Assembly: GCF_004010325.2 (NCBI RefSeq)
Contig: NZ_SADR02000010.1
Location: 1-64,000, forward strand
Origin: Mesorhizobium sp. M00.F.Ca.ET.216.01.1.1
Lineage (GTDB): Bacteria; Pseudomonadota; Alphaproteobacteria; Rhizobiales; Rhizobiaceae
Length of the DNA: 64,000 nt
Reading direction: 5' to 3'
Shown here: positions 27,960-36,173 of the stretch, piece after piece
How positions within the stretch are numbered: position 1 is the first letter of the stretch
How the letters are laid out: every line of letters begins with the position of its first letter
Translations under genes and position numbers: made by a program
The notes under the pieces: model-generated
Seen by the model: the letters and a program-made list of their open reading frames with translations, nothing else
What the model was told of the DNA's origin: nothing
Databases searched by the model: none

Positions 27960-28280
27960 CTAGCTGCTAGGAGACTTTTCTGCAGCTTCGCTCTTACGGG
28001 CGCGACGCGCGCCGGTTTCGCTGCTGCCTCCATTGTCCGTTTCCTTGGTCGCTTCGGCCATCTCTGTTCTGGCTTCAGCAACCAAGTCGGACGTCATTTC
28101 ATTCATCTCAGCAACGGCAACTCGGCCTTGATCGTAGGCAATCAGACCGGCCTTGAGAACCGCTTTGGAAACAGGACGCAGCACGGATACGGCAAGCGGC
28201 GCCAAGAAAGCCGCTCCCACTCCGAAGGCCAGACCCGTTGCTATGTTGCCGCCTTTAAATGCGTCTTCGAGTATCGCCAT
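27960..28280 (-). CDS. DUF5132 domain protein
   Basis: This 106-residue protein has a small hydrophobic glycine/alanine segment (NIATGLAFGVGAAFLAP), then the conserved VLKAGLIAYDQGRVAVAEMNEMTSDLVAEA, and a hydrophilic tail. It is a paralogue of the next upstream gene (28376-28639) and precedes the P-type ATPase on the same strand. The family function is unknown; its place in front of P-type ATPases with HMA-like domains suggests a membrane accessory. Confidence 0.75.
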   Translation of the reverse strand: MAILEDAFKGGNIATGLAFGVGAAFLAPLAVSVLRPVSKAVLKAGLIAYDQGRVAVAEMNEMTSDLVAEARTEMAEATKETDNGGSSETGARRARKSEAAEKSPSS

Positions 28281-28375
28281 TGAACTTGCTCCTTGGTTAG
28301 TGCCCCATTCTTCCTACAGGTACGAGCGGACTTACCAAGACTCTGGGTCGCCAATCCGACTGCCGCATGTGGATA

Positions 28376-28639
28376 TTAGGATTGGTCCCCGGACTTCGGT
28401 TGCTCACCCGCGGCTTTACGCGCTTCTTCTACTTCAGCCCGCGCCTCGGCCATGACGTCGCCGGTTCTCTCATTGAGTTCGGCGAAGGCAACTCGTGCTT
28501 GATCGTAAGCCACCAATCCAGCCTTGATGGCCGATTTGGCAAATGGCTTGACAATAGGGGCGAGCATGGGGGCAATGACACCTGCTCCAATGCCAATCGC
28601 CAAACCCGTGACGATATTAGCTCCCTTCAACACCGCCAT
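28376..28639 (-). CDS. DUF5132 domain protein (second copy)
   Basis: This 87-residue paralogue of the gene at 27960-28280 has NIVTGLAIGIGAGVIAP followed by AIKAGLVAYDQARVAFAELNERTGDVMAEA. One hydrophobic segment plus an amphipathic helix suggests membrane association. It is the first gene of the minus-strand run leading to the P-type ATPase, separated from the next copy by 95 bases. Confidence 0.75.
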   Translation of the reverse strand: MAVLKGANIVTGLAIGIGAGVIAPMLAPIVKPFAKSAIKAGLVAYDQARVAFAELNERTGDVMAEARAEVEEARKAAGEQPKSGDQS

Positions 28640-28751
28640 GGTCCTACTCCCCTTGAAGCTTTATCGCGACGCGGCTGGAGCGCGTAGGATTACCCCAACG
28701 AATTGCCGCCGGGGCGGTTCCACGTGAACGTCGAAATTTGTCACTAATTTG

Positions 28752-28973
28752 TCACCCTCCTGCTACATTCAAGACGGTCTCTGCAACGAAGGCGGCGACG
28801 AACCCTAGCCAGGCAAACCGGCCCTCGAACGACTTGGCCGCGGCAAAGACCAGGACACAGAGCGCGAGCGCAGTTGTGGCGAGGAACTTGGTGCGCCTGA
28901 GCGCTGCAAGTTTGGCATCGGCGTCGATGCGGACGGGCGCAATCTGTGCAAAAGCCGGGGCTGGTCGTGACAT
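28752..28973 (-). pseudogene. N-terminal remnant of the split DUF445 gene
   Basis: This 73-codon frame starts MSRPAPAF and encodes LAALRRTKFLATTALALCVLVF and WLGFVAAFVAE, which is how rhizobial DUF445 proteins begin just before the GGLADW(F/Y)AV signature. At about 28775 the match stops and the frame runs into TVLNVAGG and a stop. A ribosome site (AGGAG) remains upstream. Its natural continuation is the decayed fragment at 21770-22119 on the same strand, 6.6 kb away. It could also be called a small membrane protein, but truncation explains it better. Confidence 0.7.
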
Positions 28974-29121
28974 GGCTGGGCCGCTCCTAGTCGGTGTTGC
29001 GGACTTACTTAGTATCGCAACCGCGGAATGCCCGTAGCAGCCGAAGCGGTCACGGGTTGAGCGATTGTGCACATAAAACATAAAGTTGACGCGTTCGTTC
29101 ACCTATTATGGGGCGCTAGTC

Positions 29122-29134
29122 TGGAATTATTCCA
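29122..29134. promoter_or_regulatory. Perfect dyad upstream of rirA, candidate iron-responsive (ICE/Irr-type) site
   Basis: TGGAAT-T-ATTCCA is a perfect inverted repeat 47 bases before the rirA start. It resembles the A/T-rich ICE motifs bound by Irr in rhizobia, and rirA is known to be Irr-regulated in relatives. The match to the ICE consensus is only partial. Confidence 0.45.
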
Positions 29135-29180
29135 AGGGATGGGCCATATTGTGCTCAAGCCACTGCTTAATGAGGACAAT

Positions 29181-29642
29181 ATGCGGCTTACGCGCCAGAC
29201 CAACTACGCCATGCGCATCCTGATGTATTGCGCCGCAAACACCGATCGGCTGAGCCGCATCCCTGAGATCGCTGCCGCCTATTCGGTATCGGAACTTTTC
29301 CTGTTCAAGATCCTGCAGCCGCTCGTCGAGAATGGCCTGGTCGAGACAGTGCGCGGCAGGAACGGCGGGGTCAGGTTAGGCCGGGCGGCCGAATCCATCA
29401 ATCTGTTCGATGTCGTGCGCGTGACGGAAGAGAGCTTCGCCATGGCCGAGTGCTTTGAGAACGACGCTGCCGAATGCCCCCTGGTCGACAGTTGCGCACT
29501 GAATTCTGCGCTGCGCGAGGCGCTCAACGCCTTCTTCGCCGTGCTGGAGCGCTACACGATCGCCGATCTGGTGGCGGCGCGCCCGAACGTGCGCCAGCTG
29601 CTCGGCATCGATATGCTGGAGCGCCGCGCGCCAGCCGCTTGA
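29181..29642 (+). CDS. rirA: Iron-responsive regulator RirA (Rrf2 family)
   Basis: This 153-residue Rrf2-family regulator matches RirA closely: MRLTRQTNYAMRILMYCAA, SELFLFKILQPL, VETVRGRNGGVRLG. The Fe-S cluster cysteines are at 91, 99 and 105 (AECFENDAAECPLVDSC). In rhizobia the cluster-loaded protein represses iron uptake genes through IRO boxes. The ATG at 29181 follows a GAGGAC site; the open frame upstream is not used. It is convergent with hmuV, with 8 bases between the stops, and is next to the haem genes it probably represses. Confidence 0.95.
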   Translation: MRLTRQTNYAMRILMYCAANTDRLSRIPEIAAAYSVSELFLFKILQPLVENGLVETVRGRNGGVRLGRAAESINLFDVVRVTEESFAMAECFENDAAECPLVDSCALNSALREALNAFFAVLERYTIADLVAARPNVRQLLGIDMLERRAPAA

Positions 29643-29650
29643 TTCCTTGG

Positions 29651-30439
29651 CTATGCCGCTGATTGCGGCAAAACGAACGGCGTGTTTCCGGCCGGCAGCA
29701 CGCCGACCTTCAGCCGGCAATCGAACACTTTTTCGATCAGATCGTCGCTCAGCACCTCTTGCGGCGAACCATTGGCGGCAAGCCTGCCGCGATGCATGAC
29801 GAAGATCCGGTCGGCATACATGGCCGTCAAATTGAGGTCGTGGAGGATGGCGATCACGCCGCCGCCCCGCCTGGCGAAGTCGCGGGCGATATTCATGATG
29901 ATCAGCTGATGCTTGATGTCGAGGCTGGAAACCGGCTCGTCGAGGAACAGATAGCGCGGCTTGCCGTCGAGCACCGGTGCCCAGACCTGGCACAGCACGC
30001 GGGCAAGCTGCACGCGCTGCTGCTCACCGCCCGAAAGCTCCTGACAGAAACGGCCGGCAAAACCATCGAGGTCGACCCGCGCCAGCGCCCGTTCGGGCAG
30101 CCTCCGGTCTTCGCCGGGCAGCACGCCGGAACGCCCGCCGACCAGGCCGAGCCTGACGATCTCGCGCACCGTGAAGGGGAAAGACAATGTCGTTGCCTGC
30201 GGCAGCACGGCGCGCAGCGCCGCTGCCTCGACCGGCTTCATCGTGGACAAGTCGCGGCCATTGATGGTGACCTCTCCCGAATAGGCAAAGTCACCGGACA
30301 ACGCCTTGAGCAAGGTCGTCTTGCCCGAGCCGTTAGGCCCGACGATGGCTGCGATTTTGCCAGGCCGTGCAGCGAAATCGACATTGGCGACGATGCGCCT
30401 GCCGCCGATCGCCACCGAGACATCCCGCCCTTCGATCAT
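29651..30439 (-). CDS. hmuV: Haem ABC transporter ATP-binding protein HmuV
   Basis: This 262-residue ABC ATPase has Walker A GPNGSGKTT, the signature LSGGEQQRVQLARVL, and Walker B YLFLDEPVSSLD followed by a switch His in AILHDLN. It is the last gene of the hmuSTUV run and energises haem import across the inner membrane with HmuU. It starts 7 bases after the hmuU stop. Neighbouring HmuS and a haem-type TonB receptor identify the substrate. Confidence 0.94.
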   Translation of the reverse strand: MIEGRDVSVAIGGRRIVANVDFAARPGKIAAIVGPNGSGKTTLLKALSGDFAYSGEVTINGRDLSTMKPVEAAALRAVLPQATTLSFPFTVREIVRLGLVGGRSGVLPGEDRRLPERALARVDLDGFAGRFCQELSGGEQQRVQLARVLCQVWAPVLDGKPRYLFLDEPVSSLDIKHQLIIMNIARDFARRGGGVIAILHDLNLTAMYADRIFVMHRGRLAANGSPQEVLSDDLIEKVFDCRLKVGVLPAGNTPFVLPQSAA

Positions 30440-30446
30440 GACATTC

Positions 30447-31550
30447 TCACAGGTCGATGACGCCGCGCTTGCGCAGCAGGATCCAGAGGAAGAACGGCGC
30501 GCCGGCGATCGCGGTGACGATGCCGATCGGCAGTTCGGCGGGCGCGACGATGGTGCGGGCGACGGCATCGGCCATTAGCAGCAGCGATGCGCCGAGCAGC
30601 GCCGAGGCCGGCAGCAAATAGCGATTGTCTGGGCCGATCAGCAGCCTCAGCAGATGCGGCACGACGATGCCGACGAAGCCGATGCCGCCGCTGACGGCGA
30701 CGGACGCGCCGACCGCTGCCGAGACACCGACGATCGCGGTGTATTTCAACCGCTGGACGGGGATGCCGAGATGGCCGGCGGTCGCCTCGCCGAGTGCCAG
30801 TGCGTTGAGGCCTCGCGCCAGGAACGGCATTGCCGCCAGCGCCAGCACGATGACCGGCCCGACGGAACCGATCTTCTGCCAGGTTGCACCGGCGAGCGAG
30901 CCGAGTTGCCAGAAGGTCAGGTCGCGCAACTGCCGGTCGTCAGCCATGAAGATCAGGATGCCGGTCAGCGCCATGGCAAGCGCTGCCAGCGCGATGCCGG
31001 CGAGCAGCATGGTGGCGACCGAGGTTCGGCCCTGCCCTGTCGCGATTTGGTAGAGCAGCAATGTCGTCACCAGCCCGCCGCAGAAGGCCGCCAGCGGCAA
31101 GGCAAGCGCGCCCAGCGCTGAGCTGAGCGGCGCCAGCACGGTCGTGCCTAGGACGATGACGGCCACTGCGCCGAGGCTCGATCCGGCCGAAACGCCAATG
31201 AGGCCGGGATCGGCCAGCGGATTGCGGAACAGTCCTTGCATGACCGCGCCGGAAACGGCAAGCGACGCGCCGATCAGCACGCCGAGGATGACGCGCGGCA
31301 GACGGATATCATAGACGATGAGCCGGTCGCGGGCGCTCAATGCCTCGTCGCCCGGCATCGCGCCGAACAGCCCGTCGCGAAGGGCGCTGATGGCCGATGC
31401 ATCCGACGCGCCGGACATCAGCGACAACAGCACGGCAGCGGCAAGCCCGACGCACAGCAGGAGGATGACGATACGTGCGCGTCGCGAGCGGTCGCCTTCG
31501 GCTGCAGTCGCCAACGTGCCCCCAGCACCGGCGATCGATTGATCGGTCAT
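30447..31550 (-). CDS. hmuU: Haem ABC transporter permease HmuU
   Basis: This 367-residue FecCD-type permease has about nine or ten membrane helices. Family landmarks include LPRVILGVLIGASLAVSGAVMQG and the C-terminal GGIGFVGIVVPHLLRLL. It forms the inner-membrane channel for haem with HmuV and the binding protein HmuT. The start at 31550 lies 10 bases after the hmuT stop; the frame extends to 31598 inside hmuT. Confidence 0.94.
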   Translation of the reverse strand: MTDQSIAGAGGTLATAAEGDRSRRARIVILLLCVGLAAAVLLSLMSGASDASAISALRDGLFGAMPGDEALSARDRLIVYDIRLPRVILGVLIGASLAVSGAVMQGLFRNPLADPGLIGVSAGSSLGAVAVIVLGTTVLAPLSSALGALALPLAAFCGGLVTTLLLYQIATGQGRTSVATMLLAGIALAALAMALTGILIFMADDRQLRDLTFWQLGSLAGATWQKIGSVGPVIVLALAAMPFLARGLNALALGEATAGHLGIPVQRLKYTAIVGVSAAVGASVAVSGGIGFVGIVVPHLLRLLIGPDNRYLLPASALLGASLLLMADAVARTIVAPAELPIGIVTAIAGAPFFLWILLRKRGVIDL

Positions 31551-31560
31551 TATTGCCCGC

Positions 31561-32466
31561 TCAATCCGTGACCTGCCCGCCATAGAGCGAGACAACAAGG
31601 TCGTGGATGGCGCCGGCTGTGCGCGGCCCGAAGCCGAGCAGATAGCCGCCGTCCATGCGGATCAGCTTGCGGGCGGCGCCTGCCGGCGTCGAGGCAATGG
31701 ATGGATTCCCGAACAGCTCCTCATCCGACGTTGCGGGCCCGGCATTGTTCATCATCAGGATCACGTCCGGCCTGGCGGTGATGATCGCTTCGTCGGACAG
31801 TTGCTTGTAGCCGGAAAAACCGTCGATCGCGTTGACGCCGCCGGCCAGCCTGATGATGCCGTCGGCGGCAGTATGGCTGCCGGAAGCGAGGACCTTGCCG
31901 CCCTGCGTCGACAGGATGAACAGGATGCGCTTACGATCCTTGATCAAAACGGTTCGTTTTTCGGCTGCTTTCAGCCTGGTCTCGACCTCGGCCGCCAGCG
32001 CATCGGCCTTGGTATCGACGCCGAGCGCCTTGCCGACGAGGCGGATCTTTTCCAGGATGCCTTCATTGTCATAGCGCTCGGGCACCTCGATGAACGGGAT
32101 GCTCGTCTTCTTCAGCACGTCGACCGCTTCCTTCGGGCCGCTGCCGTGCAGCGCCAGTATCCCTGACGGATTGATCGACAGCACGCCTTCCGGCGACAGC
32201 TGGCGCATGTAGCCGACATCCGGCAGCTTCAGTGCCGCCTCCGGATAGCGGCTGGTCGAATCGCGTGCGGCCAGATGGCGTTGCTCGCCGAGCGCGTAGA
32301 CGATCTCGGTGATCGAACCGCCGATGGCCACGATCTTCGATGTGTCCGCAAAGACAGCCGCATCTTCGGCGGCACGGGCCGGCTGCGCGGCAAAGACCAG
32401 CGAAATACCGATCACCGGCCCAAGTATTGATCCGAAAACACGCGCGAGCTTGGGAAAAAGAGCCAT
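31561..32466 (-). CDS. hmuT: Haem-binding periplasmic protein HmuT
   Basis: This 301-residue substrate-binding protein has a signal peptide of about 32 residues ending in ARAAE. The class III (metal/haem) binding fold follows: IVAIGGSITEIVYALGE, LPDVGYMRQLSPEGVLS, and PDVILMMNNA. It captures haem in the periplasm for HmuUV. It starts 11 bases after hmuS. Confidence 0.94.
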   Translation of the reverse strand: MALFPKLARVFGSILGPVIGISLVFAAQPARAAEDAAVFADTSKIVAIGGSITEIVYALGEQRHLAARDSTSRYPEAALKLPDVGYMRQLSPEGVLSINPSGILALHGSGPKEAVDVLKKTSIPFIEVPERYDNEGILEKIRLVGKALGVDTKADALAAEVETRLKAAEKRTVLIKDRKRILFILSTQGGKVLASGSHTAADGIIRLAGGVNAIDGFSGYKQLSDEAIITARPDVILMMNNAGPATSDEELFGNPSIASTPAGAARKLIRMDGGYLLGFGPRTAGAIHDLVVSLYGGQVTD

Positions 32467-32477
32467 TGCCGTCGTCC

Positions 32478-33533
32478 TCAGGCTGCGGTCGGGCTTGGAA
32501 TGCGTGGCAGGTTCTCGGCCAGGAACCGCCAGTCGTCGCGCTCGCCTTCGCCTTCGTGACGCTTGCCAAAGAACTGGATGATCATCTTGCCGTTGGCGCC
32601 ATAGACTTCGATCGAGGTGACATGACCGTCCTTGGTCGGCTTGCGCACCGCCCAGACCTCATGGATGTGGTCTGTCCGCAGATGCAGATGGAAGGTCTCG
32701 TCGAGCACGTTGATCCATGGCCCAATCGGCTTGATCGATTTGACCGGACCGGAATGGATCTGGATGCAGCCGCGATTGCCGACAAAGCACATGATCGGCA
32801 TGTCGTCTGCGGCGGCATGGTGGAACATGGCGCTGACGGCGTCATTGTCGAGCAGCCAGGCATAGTCCTGGCCGACCATGCGTACCGCCTGGCGGCGGCT
32901 GAGCTTCAGCGTCTTCAGCATGCCGAAGAACTGATGCACGTCGGTGAGCCGGCTCCAGCGGTCGCGCAGATCGTCGATGCTGGCACTGCTGTCCGACGCC
33001 TCGGCCTCGTCCTCGACCTCTGAAATCGCCACCATCGGCTCCTGGTTCGGTGATTCGAGCCCGGCAACCAGCTTCTGATAGGCATAGAGGTTGGACGCAG
33101 GCCTGAGATGCACCTTATGCACCGCCTCGCCTGCGTCGTCGAAGAACTGCAGGCTGCGCCGGATGTCGCCGCCGTCGCGCTTTTCCACGGCGAAACCGTG
33201 CGCCCAGACTTTCGGGAAGATGCGCAGGTCGATGTTCTCGCCGAGCACCATGGCGTTGTGATTGCCGGTCACCACCCTGTCGTAGACGCCAATCTTCTCG
33301 TGTACCGCGCTTTCATTGCGGGTCAGCGCCGTCACCTCGCCGGCCGCCTCGAGGCCGGTCAGAAGATCGTTGACGCGCGGCTCGACGCGGACGACGCCGT
33401 CGCCGCAATGCGCCGCGACAAGCTCCGCTTCCGAAATGCCGAGCTGGGCGGCAAGATCGCGCTCGCGCGCTTTCGGATTGTCTGCCCGCGCCCGCCGGAT
33501 TTCATGCGGAGCGGGTTTCACGCGCTGGTCCAT
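32478..33533 (-). CDS. hmuS: Hemin-degrading/chaperone factor HmuS
   Basis: This 351-residue protein has the two tandem ChuX/HemS repeats of the family (about 35-170 and 200-345; for example GVYDRVVTGNHNAMVLGENIDLRIFP and HLRTDHIHEVW). Relatives bind haem in the cytoplasm and hand it to, or act as, a haem-degrading enzyme. It is the second gene of the minus-strand haem operon after hemP. Confidence 0.93.
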   Translation of the reverse strand: MDQRVKPAPHEIRRARADNPKARERDLAAQLGISEAELVAAHCGDGVVRVEPRVNDLLTGLEAAGEVTALTRNESAVHEKIGVYDRVVTGNHNAMVLGENIDLRIFPKVWAHGFAVEKRDGGDIRRSLQFFDDAGEAVHKVHLRPASNLYAYQKLVAGLESPNQEPMVAISEVEDEAEASDSSASIDDLRDRWSRLTDVHQFFGMLKTLKLSRRQAVRMVGQDYAWLLDNDAVSAMFHHAAADDMPIMCFVGNRGCIQIHSGPVKSIKPIGPWINVLDETFHLHLRTDHIHEVWAVRKPTKDGHVTSIEVYGANGKMIIQFFGKRHEGEGERDDWRFLAENLPRIPSPTAA

Positions 33534-33543
33534 ATCATTCCAC

Positions 33544-33750
33544 CTACTTGTTGAGGATGAGCTTGCCCTGGCGGGTGATCTTCAGCCGGTAGAGCGCGCC
33601 GTGATGCTCGATGCCGATCTCGTGCTCGCCCTGGAACAGCGTGTTGCTGGACAAGGTCCTTACCGACACGGGGATCCGGTCAAAACGGACCGAACTGTCA
33701 TCGGAACGGCGGACGCGATAGCGAAAGTCACCGGGATTGTGTGTGTTCAT
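33544..33750 (-). CDS. hmuP: Hemin uptake protein HemP/HmuP
   Basis: This 68-residue HemP-family protein has SNTLFQGEHEIGIEHHGALY followed by RLKITRQGKLILNK. In Bradyrhizobium and Ensifer, HmuP is needed for expression of the haem receptor and acts with Irr. The ATG at 33750 has an AGGAAAGGGA site. It is the first gene of the minus-strand operon and divergent from the receptor, with an IRO-type box between. Confidence 0.92.
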   Translation of the reverse strand: MNTHNPGDFRYRVRRSDDSSVRFDRIPVSVRTLSSNTLFQGEHEIGIEHHGALYRLKITRQGKLILNK

Positions 33751-33818
33751 GGTTCGATCCCTTTCCTGTGCCGGCCGGGTCATCTGGCTCGGCGCCTGCG
33801 TGATTGCCGATTCATTCT

Positions 33819-33833
33819 TGACTCGAATAATCA
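33819..33833. promoter_or_regulatory. Candidate RirA operator (IRO box) in the hmuP/receptor divergent promoter
   Basis: TGA-CTCGAATAA-TCA matches the IRO consensus TGA-N9-TCA exactly. It lies 69 bases upstream of hmuP and about 120 bases upstream of the receptor gene, so RirA binding here could repress both transcription units when iron is plentiful. rirA itself is about 4.5 kb away. Confidence 0.65.
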
Positions 33834-33954
33834 TGTTTACTAGTCAGTGCAATACCGGACTAAATGAGTCAAGATTTAACACGCCGGACACCATGAAAAA
33901 TGCCAGCGAGCGCCGAGCCAGCCAGCATCGAACCTGGATTTTTGGAGTTGGGGC

Positions 33955-36168
33955 ATGGGGTTGGCGAATTGGGGACGACTGGCGGGCGGCAATGCCGGTC
34001 CGGCACACCAGTCTATGGCAAAGGGAATGGCCGCATTGCTGGCAGGTGCTGCGGCGATCACGGTGCTCGCACCGCCAGCCAAGGGTCAGCAGGCTGTTCA
34101 GACCGACCAGCAACAGACCGATCCGTCTGACAAAGCCGACGAGGCCAAGCCGAGCGTGGCGGGCGCAACGCTGCTTGACAAGATCCTGATCCTTAGCCGC
34201 ACCGGTGAGACGGCGATCGAATCTCTGGCTTCGGCCAGCCATGTCGACAAGGAACAGCTCGAACGGCGCATGGCAACGACGCCTAACGAGATGCTGCTGG
34301 GCGTACCGGGTGTCACCGTGCAGGCCGACGCCAGACGCGTCAGCTCCAGCATCAACATCCGTGGCCTGCAGGATTTCGGCCGCGTCGCAGTGATCGTCGA
34401 CGGCGCGCGCCAGGACTTCCAGCGTTCCGATCACGGCACCCAATCGACCTTCTACGTCGATCCCGAGCTCATCAAATCCGTCGATGTGATCCGCGGCCCG
34501 GTCGCCAACACCTATGGCTCGGGTGCCATCGGTGGCGTCGTCTTCTTCGACACGAAGGATGCCGACGACTTTCTTCGCGACGGCGAAACCTGGGCGGCGT
34601 CTGCGACCGGACGCTACGAGAGCAACGGCAAGGGCTGGACCACCAGCGCCACCGGCGCCTACCGCTTCAACGAGAACTGGGACGCGCTGGCCAATATCGT
34701 TTACCGCAACTACAGCGACTACAAGGATGGCGGCGGCGACACAGTCGAAGGCACCGGCTTCGACGTGTTGAGCGGCCTGCTCAAGACCACCATTCGGCCA
34801 ACCGACAACAGCGAATTGAAGCTCGGCTGGGTCGGCTCAAGCGACGGCTGGAACGAGATCAGCGGCGACACGCCGGTAAATGACGTCGACCTGAAGGCGA
34901 ATACCTTCACCGCCCGCTACAACATCACCGACGAAGACAAGAGCTGGCTCGATCTCCACATCAACGCCTCCTACAACAAGACCAACCTCGATCTGACAAG
35001 CCTTATTCCCCAAAACCGGTTTGACCCGGTAACCGGTCTTCCTGTGGTCCTGCCGGCAGGTTCGGCATCGACTTTCGATGTCGGCACCTCGGGCATCGAC
35101 ATCTGGAACACGTCGAGATTCGAGACCGGCGGCATCGCGCATGAACTGACCTATGGTGGCGACTGGGTTGGCGATGATGTCGAGACAGGCGGTACCGCGG
35201 GCGGCGACAGTTTCTACACGCCCTCGGGCAAGCGAGATGTCTCCGGCGCCTATGTCCAGAACAAGCTCACCTGGGACTGGCTCGAGGTCGTCACCGGGCT
35301 GCGTTATGACAGCTATAGTCTCAAGGGCAGCAGCAGCGAAACGTCCGGCGACCGGCTGTCGCCGCGCATCACCGTAGGCGTCTCGCCATTCGAAAGCGCC
35401 CGCCTTTCGGGGTTGCAATTCTACGGCACATACGCGGAGGGTTATCGGTCTCCGTCCATCACCGAAACGCTCATCAGCGGCAACCATCCTGCGGGCGTCA
35501 GCTTCCCGTTTCTGCACAATCCCAATTTGAAGCCGGAAACCGGCAAGACCGTCGAATTCGGCGTCAACTACAGCACTAATGGCATCATCCAGGTCGATGA
35601 TGCGCTGCGGCTGAAGGCCGCCTATTTCAACAATAATGTCGACAATTACATCGACGGTGTCACACTGTCGGCGTATGACCCGACCAGCGGCTGCCCGTTC
35701 GGCCTAGGCATCCCGATATGCTTCCAGTATCAGAATTTCGCCAAGGCCAAAATTCGCGGTTTCGAGATGGAAGGCGTCTACGACGCCCAATGGGGCTACG
35801 CCGGGCTCTCGGCCTCGATCATCGATGGCCACACCATATCCTACGATGGCGAGCGGGCAGACCTCGTCACCGTCCCGTCTTCCCAGGTCACGGCGCAACT
35901 TGGGCTGCGGTTCATCGAGGACAGGCTGATCGTCGGCGGCGAGGTGCAGTACAACGGCAAGCCGAAAGGCAATGCCGTCGCCAAGGACTATACGCTGGTC
36001 AACGCCTTCGCCAGCTATCAGGTGACCGACAATTTCAAGGTTGATTTCCGCGCCGACAATTTGTTCGATGTCAAATACGCCAACCCGTTGAATGCCTCGA
36101 CGACGTCTGTCGTCTACGAGCCCGGCATCACCCTGAAACTGGCGGCGACCATGCGCTTCGGAGGCTGA
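33955..36168 (+). CDS. bhuR: TonB-dependent haem/haemoglobin receptor
   Basis: This 737-residue outer-membrane receptor has a signal peptide that includes MAALLAGAAAITVLAPPAKG. The plug domain (about 75-200) has INIRGLQDFGRVAVIVDGAR and DVIRGPVANTYGSGAIGG. A 22-strand barrel ends in KLAATMRFGG. The haem-receptor motifs are visible: a FRAP-box variant in AEGYRSPSITETL, a likely haem-relay His in SGNHPAG, and an NPNL motif in LHNPNLKPETG. GGAG lies 7 bases before the ATG at 33955. It is divergent from hmuP. Confidence 0.92.
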   Translation: MGLANWGRLAGGNAGPAHQSMAKGMAALLAGAAAITVLAPPAKGQQAVQTDQQQTDPSDKADEAKPSVAGATLLDKILILSRTGETAIESLASASHVDKEQLERRMATTPNEMLLGVPGVTVQADARRVSSSINIRGLQDFGRVAVIVDGARQDFQRSDHGTQSTFYVDPELIKSVDVIRGPVANTYGSGAIGGVVFFDTKDADDFLRDGETWAASATGRYESNGKGWTTSATGAYRFNENWDALANIVYRNYSDYKDGGGDTVEGTGFDVLSGLLKTTIRPTDNSELKLGWVGSSDGWNEISGDTPVNDVDLKANTFTARYNITDEDKSWLDLHINASYNKTNLDLTSLIPQNRFDPVTGLPVVLPAGSASTFDVGTSGIDIWNTSRFETGGIAHELTYGGDWVGDDVETGGTAGGDSFYTPSGKRDVSGAYVQNKLTWDWLEVVTGLRYDSYSLKGSSSETSGDRLSPRITVGVSPFESARLSGLQFYGTYAEGYRSPSITETLISGNHPAGVSFPFLHNPNLKPETGKTVEFGVNYSTNGIIQVDDALRLKAAYFNNNVDNYIDGVTLSAYDPTSGCPFGLGIPICFQYQNFAKAKIRGFEMEGVYDAQWGYAGLSASIIDGHTISYDGERADLVTVPSSQVTAQLGLRFIEDRLIVGGEVQYNGKPKGNAVAKDYTLVNAFASYQVTDNFKVDFRADNLFDVKYANPLNASTTSVVYEPGITLKLAATMRFGG

Positions 36169-36173
36169 AGACA

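Noticed and set aside
28752..28973. Independent small membrane protein
   Set aside because: The sequence matches the start of DUF445 proteins and stops where their signature would begin, so truncation is the simpler reading.
33865..33880. Second IRO box in the haem promoter
   Set aside because: TGA at 33865 is not followed by TCA at the required 9-base spacing.
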